Shown piece by piece: positions 36,464 through 44,769 of a stretch of DNA of 64,000 nucleotides; positions within the stretch are counted from its first letter, which is position 1; every line of letters starts with the position of its first letter. Under the pieces are notes generated by a model. That model did no database searches and was not told the origin of the DNA. It was given only the letters and a program-made list of their open reading frames with translations. A program made the position numbers and the translations under genes. Source of the stretch: Nocardioides astragali (GTDB lineage Bacteria; Actinomycetota; Actinomycetes; Propionibacteriales; Nocardioidaceae); assembly GCF_024436375.1 (NCBI RefSeq), contig NZ_JAFMZM010000001.1, forward strand, positions 186,001 to 250,000, read 5' to 3'.

Positions 36464-37567
36464 TCAGCGGCCCCAGGCCTCGTTCCAGCCCTCGACCTCG
36501 CTGGCCGCACGGGTGCTCGGGCCTGCGTAGACCGCGGACGGCCGGATGAGCCGCCCGGTGGTCTTCTGCTCCAGGATGTGCGCCGACCAGCCGCCGGTGC
36601 GGGCGCAGGTGAACATCGAGGTGAACATGTGCGAGGGGACCTCGGCGAAGTCGAGGACGATGGCCGCCCAGAACTCGACGTTGGTCTCCAGCACGCGGTC
36701 GGGTCGACGCTCCCGAAGCTCCTCGAGCGCGGCTTTCTCCAGGGCGACGGCCACCTCGTAGCGCGGTGCGTCGAGCTCCTTGGCCGTGCGCCGCAGCACC
36801 CGTGCGCGGGGGTCCTCGGCGCGGTAGACCCGGTGCCCGAACCCCATCAGCCGCTCGCCGTTGTCGAGGAGCTCCTTGACGTAGGCCGACGCGTCGCCGC
36901 GCTTCTCGACCTCCTCGATCATGCCGAGCACGCGCGAGGGCGCGCCGCCGTGCAGCGGGCCTGACATGGCGCCGATGGCGCCGGAGAACGCGGCGGCGAC
37001 GTCCGCGCCGGTGGAGGTGATGACCCGGGCGGTGAAGGTCGAGGCGTTCATGCCGTGCTCGGCCGCCGAGGACCAGTAGGCATCGATGGCGTGGGCGTGC
37101 TGGGGGTCGGCCTCGCCGCGCCAGCGGATCAGGAACCGCTCGGCGAGGGTCGTGCCGGTGTCCACCTCGGTCTGGGTGACGACCGGCCGGCCGAGGCCGC
37201 GCGCCGACTGGGCGGCGTACGAGAGCACCATGACGGCGACGCGGGAGAGGTCGAGGCGGGCCTGCTCGTCGGAGATGTCGTAGGTCTGGCCCATGCCCAG
37301 CATCGGCGCGAGCATCGCGACCGCGGCCTGGACGTCCGCCCGGACGTCGCCGGTGTGGATGGAGATGTTGTAAGGCTCGGCGGGCGGCAGGCCGGGGTCG
37401 TAGGCGCCGTCGACGAGGAGTCCCCAGACCTTCTCGAAGGGCACCCGGCCGACGAGGTCCTCGATGTCCACGCCGCGGTAGCGCAGCGCGGAGCCCTCCT
37501 TGTCGGGCTCGGCGATCTGCGTCTCGAACGCGACGACACCCTCGAGGCCGTGCTGGATCTCGGTCAT
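36464..37567 (-). CDS. citA: Citrate synthase 2 (CitA type)
   Basis: 367 residues. LRYRGVDIEDLV near the N-terminus, HGMNASTFTARV, the active-site His in GPLHGGAPSRV and the second in MGFGHRVYRAEDPRA. Where classic enzymes have NVDF the sequence reads LETNVEFWAAIVLDFA, so Glu stands at the usual catalytic Asp; this recurs in the actinobacterial CitA type. Citrate or methylcitrate formation. ATG at 37567; the long frame beyond it is antisense to pdxH. Confidence 0.9.
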   Translation of the reverse strand: MTEIQHGLEGVVAFETQIAEPDKEGSALRYRGVDIEDLVGRVPFEKVWGLLVDGAYDPGLPPAEPYNISIHTGDVRADVQAAVAMLAPMLGMGQTYDISDEQARLDLSRVAVMVLSYAAQSARGLGRPVVTQTEVDTGTTLAERFLIRWRGEADPQHAHAIDAYWSSAAEHGMNASTFTARVITSTGADVAAAFSGAIGAMSGPLHGGAPSRVLGMIEEVEKRGDASAYVKELLDNGERLMGFGHRVYRAEDPRARVLRRTAKELDAPRYEVAVALEKAALEELRERRPDRVLETNVEFWAAIVLDFAEVPSHMFTSMFTCARTGGWSAHILEQKTTGRLIRPSAVYAGPSTRAASEVEGWNEAWGR

Positions 37568-37660
37568 GCCACTCCTCAGTGATCGGGAGTCCCGGAGGGC
37601 AGCACGGGACGGCTCATTGTGCACCCCTGGTTTGGCCCGCCCGGCGCTACCCTCGGCGAC

Positions 37661-38296
37661 ATGGACCTCACCGGACTGCGCGAGGAGTACGCCCGGGGAG
37701 GCCTCGACCTCCCCGACCTGGCCGACGACCCGATCGAGATGTTCGAGCGGTGGATCAGCGAGGTCGTCGGTGCCGGCGTGCACGAGCCCAACGCCATGGT
37801 GCTCGCCACCGCGACGCCGGACGGGCGACCGTCGAGCCGGATGGTCCTGCTCAAGGGCGTGGGGCCGGAGGGGTTCGTCTTCTTCACCAACCAGGCGTCG
37901 CGCAAGGGTGAGGAGCTCGCGGCCAACCCGCGGTGCGCGCTGCTGTTCCCCTGGCACCCGCTCGAGCGCCAGGTGCGCGTCGACGGGGTCGCCGAGGTGC
38001 TCGACGCTGCGCGCGTGGAGGCGTACTTCCGGTCGCGACCGCGCGGCGCGCAGCTCGGCGCGTGGGCCTCGGCCCAGTCGCGCCCGGTGGCGTCGCGCGC
38101 CGAGCTCGCCGAGTCGTACGCCGCGATGGAGGCGCGCTTCGGCGACGGCGACGTGCCCGTGCCGCCCGAGTGGGGCGGCTACCGCGTCGTGCCCGAGGCC
38201 GTAGAGTTCTGGCAGGGCCGGCCCGGTCGGATGCACGACCGGCTGGTCTACCGGCGCTCCGGTGCCGGGTGGGTGGTCGAGCGGCTCGCGCCGTAG
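37661..38296 (+). CDS. pdxH: Pyridoxamine 5'-phosphate oxidase
   Basis: 211 residues. [24 protein letters not shown] and [19 protein letters not shown] bind [21 protein letters not shown] is the C-terminal PLP/FMN signature. Makes PLP from PNP or PMP. ATG at 37661; divergent from citrate synthase with 93 bp between starts. Confidence 0.95.
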   Translation: MDLTGLREEYARGGLDLPDLADDPIEMFERWISEVVGAGVHEPNAMVLATATPDGRPSSRMVLLKGVGPEGFVFFTNQASRKGEELAANPRCALLFPWHPLERQVRVDGVAEVLDAARVEAYFRSRPRGAQLGAWASAQSRPVASRAELAESYAAMEARFGDGDVPVPPEWGGYRVVPEAVEFWQGRPGRMHDRLVYRRSGAGWVVERLAP

Positions 38297-38317
38297 CCGT
38301 CGCGCCGAAATCCGTTT

Positions 38318-38337
38318 GTGAGTGAGTGCTCACTCAC
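38318..38337. promoter_or_regulatory. Palindromic TetR operator
   Basis: Perfect 9-bp arms (GTGAGTGAG / CTCACTCAC) around a TG spacer, 13 bp before the start of the TetR gene. Position and symmetry fit an autoregulatory operator that also controls the coupled exporter genes. Confidence 0.75.
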
Positions 38338-38350
38338 TTAGGATCGCAGG

Positions 38351-38926
38351 GTGACTCCTCGCGCGCGGCCCATGACTCCCGAGGACCGGCGCGAGACGCT
38401 GGTCGAGGCCACCATCCCCCTGCTGCTCGAGCACGGTCGGTCCGTCACGACCAAGCAGATCGCCGACGCAGCCGGGGTCGCGGAGGGCACGATCTTCCGG
38501 GTCTTCGACTCCAAGGACGACCTCGTGACCGCTGCCGTGGAGAAGGCCCTCGACATGGAGCCGTTCCTCGCCGACCTGCAGTCGATCGACCTGGACCAGG
38601 ACCTGCGGACCAGGCTGACGGACCTCTGCAGGCACCTCCAGGAACGCTTCCGGGGCATCTTCCTGCTGATGACTGCGATGGGGATGGTCGGCCCGCCCAA
38701 GTCTCACCAGCAGATGGAGGCAGGCCGGCGGCGCGCCGAGAAGATCATGGTCGCCGTGGTCGAGGGCGACGCCGACCAGCTCACCTGCACCCCGGTCCAG
38801 CTCGTCCACATGCTCCGGATGCTGACCTTCTCCGGGACCCACCCCCACATCAGCGACGGGCACATCCTCACGCCCGAGCAGATCGTGGGGACACTGCTCG
38901 ACGGCGTGCTGAGGAAGGACTCCTGA
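38351..38926 (+). CDS. TetR-family regulator
   Basis: 191 residues. The N-terminal helix-turn-helix reads TKQIADAAGVAEGTIFRVFDSKDDLV, typical TetR with recognition helix around 36-45. The C-terminal ligand domain is not assignable. GTG at 38351. Its TGA overlaps the ATG of the first exporter subunit by one base, so it is the first gene of a three-gene operon and probably represses it through the palindrome upstream. Confidence 0.92.
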   Translation: MTPRARPMTPEDRRETLVEATIPLLLEHGRSVTTKQIADAAGVAEGTIFRVFDSKDDLVTAAVEKALDMEPFLADLQSIDLDQDLRTRLTDLCRHLQERFRGIFLLMTAMGMVGPPKSHQQMEAGRRRAEKIMVAVVEGDADQLTCTPVQLVHMLRMLTFSGTHPHISDGHILTPEQIVGTLLDGVLRKDS

Positions 38927-40662
38927 TGCTGCTCGTGAGGCTCGTACGCACCTACCTCAAGCCGTACGCCGCACCGCTCGCCGCGGTGGTGGCGCTGCAG
39001 TTCGTGGGCACCATGGCGGCCCTCTACCTGCCCAGCCTCAACGCCGACATCATCGACAAGGGCGTGGTGACCGGCGACACCGGCTACATCGTGCGCCACG
39101 GCGGCCTGATGCTCGTCGTGTCCCTCGTGCAGATCCTCTGCTCCGTCGTGGCCGTGTGGTTCTCCGCGCGCAACGCGATGGGCTTCGGCCGCGACCTGCG
39201 CGCCGCGATCTTCCACCGGGTCGGCACCTTCTCCGCGCGCGAGGTGCAGCAGTTCGGCGCACCCTCGCTCATCACCCGCGAGACCAACGACGTGCAGCAG
39301 GTCCAGATGCTCGTGCTGATGGCCGGCACCTTGTTGGTGGCGGCGCCGATCATGATGGTAGGCGGCATCATCATGGCGGCCCGCGAGGACGTCGGCCTGT
39401 CCTGGCTGGTGCTCGCCGTGGTGCCGGTGCTGGGCATCTCGATCGGCCTGCTGGTGCGCCGGATGGTGCCGAGCTTCCGGCTGATGCAGGAGCGCATCGA
39501 CGAGGTCAACCGCCTGCTGCGCGAGCAGATCACCGGCGTGCGCGTGGTGCGCGCGTTCGTCCGCGAGCAGCACGAGACCGAGCGGTTCCGCGACGCCAAC
39601 GAGCAGCTGACCGAGGTCGCCATCCGCGCCGGCCGTTGGCAGGCTGCGATGTTCCCCACCGTGATGATCGTGGCCAACGTGGCGACCGTCGGGGTGCTGT
39701 GGTTCGGCGGACACCGGGTCGAGAGCGGCCACATGGAGGTCGGCGCGCTGACCGCCTACATCTCCTACCTGATGCAGATCGTCATGTCGGTGATGATGGC
39801 GATGTTCATGCTGATGATGGTCCCGCGTGCCACGGTCTGCGCCGACCGGATCACCGAGGTGCTCGACACCGCGTCGTCGGTGGTGCCGCCCGCCGAGCCG
39901 GTCACCGACCTCCCCGACCGGCTGACCCTCGAGCTGGATGCCGTCACCTTCGCCTACCCCGGGGCGGACGAGCCCGTGCTGCGCGGGGTGTCGCTGGCGG
40001 CCGGACCCGGTGAGACGGTGGCCGTCGTCGGCTCGACGGGCGCCGGCAAGTCGACCCTGGTCAACCTCGTGCCCCGCCTCTTCGACGCCACCGGTGGGAC
40101 GGTCCGCGTCGGCGGCGTCGACGTACGCGACCTGCAGCCCGAGACGCTCTGGTCGCGGCTCGGGCTCGTGCCGCAGAAGGCATTCCTCTTCCGGGGGACC
40201 GTCGCCGACAACCTGCGCTACGGCAAGCCCGACGCCACCGAGGACGAGATGTGGGCGGCTCTCGAGATCGCCCAGGCCAGGGAGTTCGTCGAGGCCATGC
40301 CCGACGGGCTCCAGGCCGAGATCACGCAGGGCGGGTCGAGCCTCAGCGGCGGCCAGCGCCAACGCATGGCGATCGCCCGTGCCGTCATCCGCCGACCGGG
40401 CATCTATCTCTTCGACGACTCGTTCTCGGCGCTCGACCTGACCACCGACGCACGTCTGCGCGCCGCGCTGAGACCGGTGACCCGCGACGCGACGGTGGTG
40501 ATCGTGGCGCAGCGGGTCGCGACCATCCGCCACGCCGACCGGATCGTGGTGATGGAGGACGGAGCCGTCGTCGGCACCGGCACCCACGACGAGCTCCTCG
40601 AGGACTGCTCGACCTACCGAGAGATCGTCGCGTCCCAGCTCACCGCGGAGGAGGTGGCATGA
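38926..40662 (+). CDS. Heterodimeric ABC exporter, subunit with degenerate ATP site
   Basis: 578 residues: six-helix membrane domain (about 1-310) then ATPase. Walker A is VGSTGAGKST and the signature SLSGGQRQRMAIARA is canonical. Walker B reads IYLFDDSFSALD with Asp in place of catalytic Glu, and the H-loop reads VAQRVATIRHAD with Gln in place of His. This is the inactive-side pattern of TM287/BmrC-type heterodimers. A start at 38926 is fixed by the GAGGAAGGA ribosome site and overlap with the TetR stop. The next gene supplies the partner. Confidence 0.92.
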   Translation: MLLVRLVRTYLKPYAAPLAAVVALQFVGTMAALYLPSLNADIIDKGVVTGDTGYIVRHGGLMLVVSLVQILCSVVAVWFSARNAMGFGRDLRAAIFHRVGTFSAREVQQFGAPSLITRETNDVQQVQMLVLMAGTLLVAAPIMMVGGIIMAAREDVGLSWLVLAVVPVLGISIGLLVRRMVPSFRLMQERIDEVNRLLREQITGVRVVRAFVREQHETERFRDANEQLTEVAIRAGRWQAAMFPTVMIVANVATVGVLWFGGHRVESGHMEVGALTAYISYLMQIVMSVMMAMFMLMMVPRATVCADRITEVLDTASSVVPPAEPVTDLPDRLTLELDAVTFAYPGADEPVLRGVSLAAGPGETVAVVGSTGAGKSTLVNLVPRLFDATGGTVRVGGVDVRDLQPETLWSRLGLVPQKAFLFRGTVADNLRYGKPDATEDEMWAALEIAQAREFVEAMPDGLQAEITQGGSSLSGGQRQRMAIARAVIRRPGIYLFDDSFSALDLTTDARLRAALRPVTRDATVVIVAQRVATIRHADRIVVMEDGAVVGTGTHDELLEDCSTYREIVASQLTAEEVA

Positions 40663-42656
40663 CCGCCGACGTCGAGGCGCAGGCCGAGCCCGGCACGCTC
40701 AAGGAGACCGAGCGCGTCCAGACGGGTCCCGGCGGTCCCGGTCGCGGGCCGATGGGTGGCGGGATGATCGGCCAGAAGGCCGACACGTTCTGGCCCTCGC
40801 TCAGGCGGCTGCTCGCCCGGCTGCACCCCGAGCGCCACAAGGCGTACGCCGTCCTGGTCCTGACGCTGCTCAGCGTCGGCGCCACCGCTGTGGGGCCGTG
40901 GATCCTGGGCCGGGCGACCGACCTCGTCTTCGCCGGGCTGATCGGCAAGGACGTGCTCGCCGGCGGCGCGACCAAGGAGCAGGCGATCGAGGCCCTGCGC
41001 GCCCAGGGCGAGACCAACCAGGCCGACATGCTCGAGTCGATGAGGCTGACCGACGGCGTCGACTTCGCCGCGGTCGCCGACGTGCTGATGGTGGTGCTGG
41101 CGGTCTACGTCGCGGCGTCGCTGTTGTCATGGCTCGGCGGCTACCTGCTCAACGACGTCGTCCAGGGCACCGTGCTGCGGATGCGCTCGGAGGTCGAGGA
41201 CAAGGTCCACCGACTGCCGCTGGGCTACTTCGACAAGCAGCCGCGCGGCGAGCTGCTGAGCCGGGTCACCAACGACATCGACAACATCAGCCAGACGCTG
41301 CAGCAGACCATGAGCCAGATGCTCAACTCGCTGCTGACGGTCTTCGCGGTGCTGGCGATGATGTTCTGGATCTCGCCGCTGCTGGCGATGGTGGCCCTGG
41401 TCTCGGTCCCGATCTCGATGTGGGTCACCGGCGCGGTGATGAAGCGCTCGCAGGGGCTGTTCATCCAGCAGTGGCGACGCACCGGCACGCTCAACGCCCA
41501 CATCGAGGAGACGTTCTCGGGCCACTCGATCGTCAAGGTCTTCGGCCGCCAGGCGGAGTCCGAGCGGGTGTTCGCCGAGCAGAACGAGGAGCTCTACGAG
41601 GCGTCGTACGGCGCCCAGTTCGTGAGCGGCCTGATCATGCCGATCATGATGTTCGTCGGGAACCTCAACTACGTCGTCATCGCGGTCCTGGGCGGACTCC
41701 GGGTCGCCAGCGGCACGATGTCGCTCGGTGACGTGCAGGCCTTCATCCAGTACTCCCGCCAGTTCACCCAGCCGCTGACCCAGGTCGCGTCGATGCTCAA
41801 CCTGCTGCAGTCCGGCGTCGCGTCGGCGGAGCGGGTCTTCGAGCTGCTCGACGCCCCGGAGGAGCCGGTCGAGGAGCAGGGGAGCCCCGCCGCGGCGTCG
41901 GACGCGCACGGCGAGGTCCACTTCGAGGACGTCGCGTTCTCCTACGACCCCGAGAGGCCGCTGATCACTGGCCTGTCGCTGGTGGCGGAGCCCGGCAGCA
42001 CCGTCGCCATCGTCGGCCCGACCGGCGCCGGGAAGACCACGATGGTCAACCTGGTGATGCGCTTCTACGACCCCCAGTCGGGGCGGATCCTGATCGACGG
42101 CGTGGACATCGCTTCGATCCCGCGCGGCGTGCTGCGCAGCCGGATCGGGATGGTGCTGCAGGACACCTGGCTCTTCGCCGGGACGATCCGCGACAACATC
42201 GCCTACGGCCGTCCCGACGCCACCGAGGGGCAGATCCTCGAGGCGGCCCGCGCGACGTTCGTGGACCGCTTCGTGCACTCGCTGCCCGACGGCTACGACA
42301 CGGTGATCGACGAGGACGGCTCCAACCTGTCGGCCGGCGAGCGGCAGCTGGTGACGATCGCCCGCGCGAACCTGTCCGACCCGGCGCTGCTGATCCTCGA
42401 CGAGGCCACGTCGTCGGTCGACACCCGCACCGAGCTGCTGCTGCAGCACGCCATGGCGGCGCTGCGCTCGGACCGTACGTCGTTCGTGATCGCCCACCGG
42501 CTCTCCACGATCCGCGACGCCGACCTCATCCTGGTGATGGAGGACGGCTCGATCGTCGAGCAGGGCTCGCACGAGCAGCTGCTGGAGACCGGAGGGGCGT
42601 ACGCCCGGCTCTATCGGTCGCAGTTCGAGGCGCCGGTCGAGGAGGCGGTGGGCTGA
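40659..42656 (+). CDS. Heterodimeric ABC exporter, catalytic partner subunit
   Basis: 665 residues. A Gly/Pro-rich N-terminal extension (about 1-45) precedes six helices with an insert between helices 1 and 2 (DVLAGGATKEQAIEALRAQG). The ATPase has VGPTGAGKTT, LLILDEATSSVD with catalytic Glu, and FVIAHRLSTIRDAD with the switch His. Its signature is NLSAGERQL, not LSGGQ. So the competent site uses this Walker B plus the partner's LSGGQ, and the other site is degenerate on both faces. ATGA overlap with the preceding gene. Drug or lipid export is the family role. Confidence 0.92.
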   Translation: MTADVEAQAEPGTLKETERVQTGPGGPGRGPMGGGMIGQKADTFWPSLRRLLARLHPERHKAYAVLVLTLLSVGATAVGPWILGRATDLVFAGLIGKDVLAGGATKEQAIEALRAQGETNQADMLESMRLTDGVDFAAVADVLMVVLAVYVAASLLSWLGGYLLNDVVQGTVLRMRSEVEDKVHRLPLGYFDKQPRGELLSRVTNDIDNISQTLQQTMSQMLNSLLTVFAVLAMMFWISPLLAMVALVSVPISMWVTGAVMKRSQGLFIQQWRRTGTLNAHIEETFSGHSIVKVFGRQAESERVFAEQNEELYEASYGAQFVSGLIMPIMMFVGNLNYVVIAVLGGLRVASGTMSLGDVQAFIQYSRQFTQPLTQVASMLNLLQSGVASAERVFELLDAPEEPVEEQGSPAAASDAHGEVHFEDVAFSYDPERPLITGLSLVAEPGSTVAIVGPTGAGKTTMVNLVMRFYDPQSGRILIDGVDIASIPRGVLRSRIGMVLQDTWLFAGTIRDNIAYGRPDATEGQILEAARATFVDRFVHSLPDGYDTVIDEDGSNLSAGERQLVTIARANLSDPALLILDEATSSVDTRTELLLQHAMAALRSDRTSFVIAHRLSTIRDADLILVMEDGSIVEQGSHEQLLETGGAYARLYRSQFEAPVEEAVG

Positions 42657-42670
42657 GCCCCGTTAATCCA

Positions 42671-42699
42671 TTGAGGCCGTCCGCGTGCCGACGTACGGT
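42671..42699 (+). promoter_or_regulatory. Candidate promoter for a small transcript
   Basis: TTGAGG (42671-42676), a 17-bp spacer, then TACGGT (42694-42699) resemble SigA-type -35 and -10 boxes. It begins 14 bp after the exporter stop and would start transcription near 42705, just before a very strong ribosome site. No experimental support. Confidence 0.45.
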
Positions 42700-42730
42700 G
42701 GTCGCACACGGAAAGGAGGTGATCCGAAGA

Positions 42731-42769
42731 ATGAGTTCTTTTCGGATGAGTGAGGTGGCTGCCCGCTAG
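42731..42769 (+). CDS. 12-codon leader-like ORF with exceptional ribosome site
   Basis: Encodes MSSFRMSEVAAR then TAG. The 14 bases at 42712-42725 (AAAGGAGGTGATCC) are the exact complement of the 16S rRNA 3' tail, ending 5 bases before the ATG. Positions 42722-42747 form a 9-bp hairpin (ATCCGAAGA / TTTTCGGAT, one G-U) whose 8-base loop begins with the start codon. The peptide loosely recalls the first residues of MerR-like helix-turn-helix proteins, but the frame then stops. A strong terminator follows 38 bp later. Likely a regulatory uORF or small-peptide transcript; function unknown. Confidence 0.5.
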   Translation: MSSFRMSEVAAR

Positions 42770-42806
42770 GCAGCCCGGCTACGCCGACAGCTGCCGGCGA
42801 AACCAC

Positions 42807-42890
42807 AGCAGTCACCCGACCCGCAGGCCCCCGGTGTCATCCCCCGGGGCCCCTTTCCGAGGGGCAGCAGGCCTGCGGGTCGCTGCTTTT
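42807..42890 (+). terminator. Strong intrinsic terminator with long stem
   Basis: A perfect 13-bp pair (CGACCCGCAGGCC at 42817-42829 with GGCCTGCGGGTCG at 42870-42882), extended past a 5-base bulge by AGCAG (42807-42811) with CTGCT (42883-42887), then TTTT. The 40-base interior can form two further GC-rich hairpins, one of them GCCCC / GGGGC. It ends either the exporter operon or the small leader transcript. Confidence 0.8.
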
Positions 42891-42930
42891 CCCGGCCTGT
42901 CTGCTCGTCAGACCGAGGGCCGCTCTCGTC

Positions 42931-42980
42931 GCGACACGCCCGGCCTACGCGTTGAGTCTCTGAGGAACTCAAGCGCGAGG
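42931..42980. repeat. 50-bp palindromic repeat, copy 1
   Basis: A 50-bp unit with an internal inverted repeat (CGCGTTGAGT ... ACTCAAGCGCG, one bulge). Copy 2 lies 65 bp downstream with only two adjacent-position differences, both in the hairpin loop. Looks like a REP/BIME-type intergenic element. Confidence 0.75.
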
Positions 42981-42995
42981 GGAGGTCCTCTGGGC

Positions 42996-43045
42996 GCGAC
43001 ACGCCCGGCCTACGCGTTGAGTCTCTGAGCGACTCAAGCGCGAGG
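42996..43045. repeat. 50-bp palindromic repeat, copy 2
   Basis: Same orientation and same length as copy 1. It differs at two bases in the loop (GA replaced by CG after the shared CTCTGAG), leaving the stem intact. The 15 bp between the copies are unrelated. Confidence 0.75.
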
Positions 43046-43120
43046 GTGCGCCCGCAGGGGGACGCGGGGATGTGGCGCGGCTCTCGTACGCGGCGACTAG
43101 GGGTGACGCCAACCGCGGGA

Positions 43121-43156
43121 TATGGTTGTAGAGAGCAACTATTGTGATGCGCAACC
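43121..43156. promoter_or_regulatory. Candidate promoter/operator of the MFS-MarR operon
   Basis: A -10-like TATGGT (43121-43126) overlaps GTTG-N7-CAAC (43125-43139), and GGTTG (43124-43128) pairs with CAACC (43152-43156). Such GTTG/CAAC symmetry just ahead of an exporter coupled to a MarR gene fits a MarR binding site. No good -35 is visible. Confidence 0.35.
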
Positions 43157-43182
43157 ACGCCGCAGCCGATCGAAGGAACGCA

Positions 43183-44769
43183 GTGACCCAGGCCCCCACC
43201 ATCACCGCCGAGCAGAGCGGGGAGATGACGCACCGCCAGGTGCTCGAAGCGCTGAGCGGCCTCCTGCTGGCGATGTTCGTCGCGATGCTCTCCAGCACGA
43301 TCGTCAGCAACGCGCTGCCCACCATCGTCGACGACCTCCGCGGCAGCCAGACCGGCTACACCTGGGTCGTCGTCGCCACGATGCTCGCGATGACCGCGAC
43401 CACCCCGATCTGGGGCAAGCTCGCCGACCTCTTCGACAAGTTGGTGCTCGTCCAGTCGGCGCTGGTGATCTACGCCATCGGCTCGTTGATCGCGGGCTTC
43501 GCGCCGTCGATGGAGATCCTGATCGGCGCCCGGGTCGTCCAGGGCCTCGGCATCGGTGGCCTCACCGCGCTCGTCCAAGTGGTGATCGCCACGATGGTGT
43601 CCCCCCGCGAGCGCGGTCGCTACAGCGGCTACATCGGGGCGGTCTTCGCCCTCGCGACGGTCAGCGGGCCTCTGGTCGGTGGCGTCCTGGTGGACACGGT
43701 CGGGTGGCGCTGGTGCTTCTTCGCCGGCCTTCCGGTCGCGGCGCTCGCCTTCGTGGTCCTGCAGAAGACGCTGCGGCTCCCGGTCGTCAGGCGCGACGTC
43801 TCGATCGACTACCTCGGCGCATTCCTGCTCGTCGGCGGAGTGTCGGTCCTCCTGATCTGGGTGTCCCTCGGCGGCCAGAGCTTCGACTGGGTCTCCTGGA
43901 CCAGCGCGCTGCTGGTCGTGGGCGCCGTGGCCGTCACTGCGGCGGCCGTCCACGTCGAGGCCAACGTCGCGACCGACCCGGTGATCCCGCTGCGCCTCTT
44001 CCGTGACCGCACGCTGGCCCTGGCCGCAGTCGCCTCGATGCTGATCGGCCTCGCGATGTTCGGCTCGACGGTCTACCTCAGCCTCTACTTCCAGCGGGCC
44101 AAGGACATGAGCCCGACCGAGGCCGGCCTGATGTCGATCTGCATGGTCGGCGGCCTCCTGGCCTCGAGCATCCTCAGCGGCAGGATCATCACAGCGACCG
44201 GTCTCTGGAAGCGGTGGCTCGTGGGCGGCATGGTCGCGGTCACCGCCGGCATCGCGCTCCTGGCCACGATCGACGCCGGCACCCCGCTGTGGCACACCGG
44301 CATCTTCATGGCCGTCCTCGGCCTGGGCCTCGGCGCCACCATGCAGAACCTCGTGCTCGCCGTGCAGAACACCATCGCGCTCGCCGACATGGGCGCCGGC
44401 TCGTCGGTCGTCGCGTTCTTCCGTTCCCTCGGAGGCTCGGTGGGCATCGCGGCGCTTGGCGCCGTGCTGGCCCACCAGGTCGCCGACGCCGTCGAGAGCG
44501 GCCTGCGGGCGTTGGTGGCCGAGCACCCAGAGCTCGCCTCGGACGTCGCCCATCAGACCGGTGGCATCCCGGACGTCTCGGGCATGCCGGCGCCGATCCG
44601 CGCGATCTTCGAGAGCGCCTTCGGCGACGCCACCGGTCACATCTTCTTGGTGGCGCTCCCGTTCGCGCTCGGTGCGCTCATCGCGGTGCTCTTCATCCAG
44701 GAGGTGCCGTTGCGCACCTCGGTCAAGCGCGATGATGAGCTCATGGCCGACTCACGCATGGACGAATGA
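43183..44769 (+). CDS. MFS drug exporter, DHA2/EmrB-QacA type
   Basis: 528 residues with about 14 helices. GKLADLFDKL is motif A; IGARVVQGLGIGGLTALVQ and GAVFALATVSGPLVGGVLVD are the antiporter motifs B and C. The GTG at 43183 is preferred because AAGGA lies 5 bases upstream; GTG 43144 and ATG 43147 are in frame but have no ribosome site and overlap the presumed operator. Coupled to a MarR regulator by an ATGA overlap, a usual drug-efflux arrangement. Confidence 0.9.
   Translation: MTQAPTITAEQSGEMTHRQVLEALSGLLLAMFVAMLSSTIVSNALPTIVDDLRGSQTGYTWVVVATMLAMTATTPIWGKLADLFDKLVLVQSALVIYAIGSLIAGFAPSMEILIGARVVQGLGIGGLTALVQVVIATMVSPRERGRYSGYIGAVFALATVSGPLVGGVLVDTVGWRWCFFAGLPVAALAFVVLQKTLRLPVVRRDVSIDYLGAFLLVGGVSVLLIWVSLGGQSFDWVSWTSALLVVGAVAVTAAAVHVEANVATDPVIPLRLFRDRTLALAAVASMLIGLAMFGSTVYLSLYFQRAKDMSPTEAGLMSICMVGGLLASSILSGRIITATGLWKRWLVGGMVAVTAGIALLATIDAGTPLWHTGIFMAVLGLGLGATMQNLVLAVQNTIALADMGAGSSVVAFFRSLGGSVGIAALGAVLAHQVADAVESGLRALVAEHPELASDVAHQTGGIPDVSGMPAPIRAIFESAFGDATGHIFLVALPFALGALIAVLFIQEVPLRTSVKRDDELMADSRMDE

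Noticed and set aside
42712..42725. Fragment of a 16S rRNA gene
   Set aside because: The match is only the 14-base complement of the 3' tail, with no rRNA sequence around it, and it stands at the right distance from an ATG, so a ribosome site explains it better.
42817..42882. 6C-type structured RNA
   Set aside because: C runs exist but lie in stems, not in two C-rich loops, and the long perfect stem with T run is explained by a terminator.
42931..43045. CRISPR array
   Set aside because: Only two copies, a 15-bp spacer, internal palindrome and no cas genes nearby.
42766..44640. A 624-codon open frame on the minus strand
   Set aside because: It is antisense to the MFS exporter and MarR region, has Asp/Arg/His-rich shadow composition and no domain. 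High GC makes such frames common.
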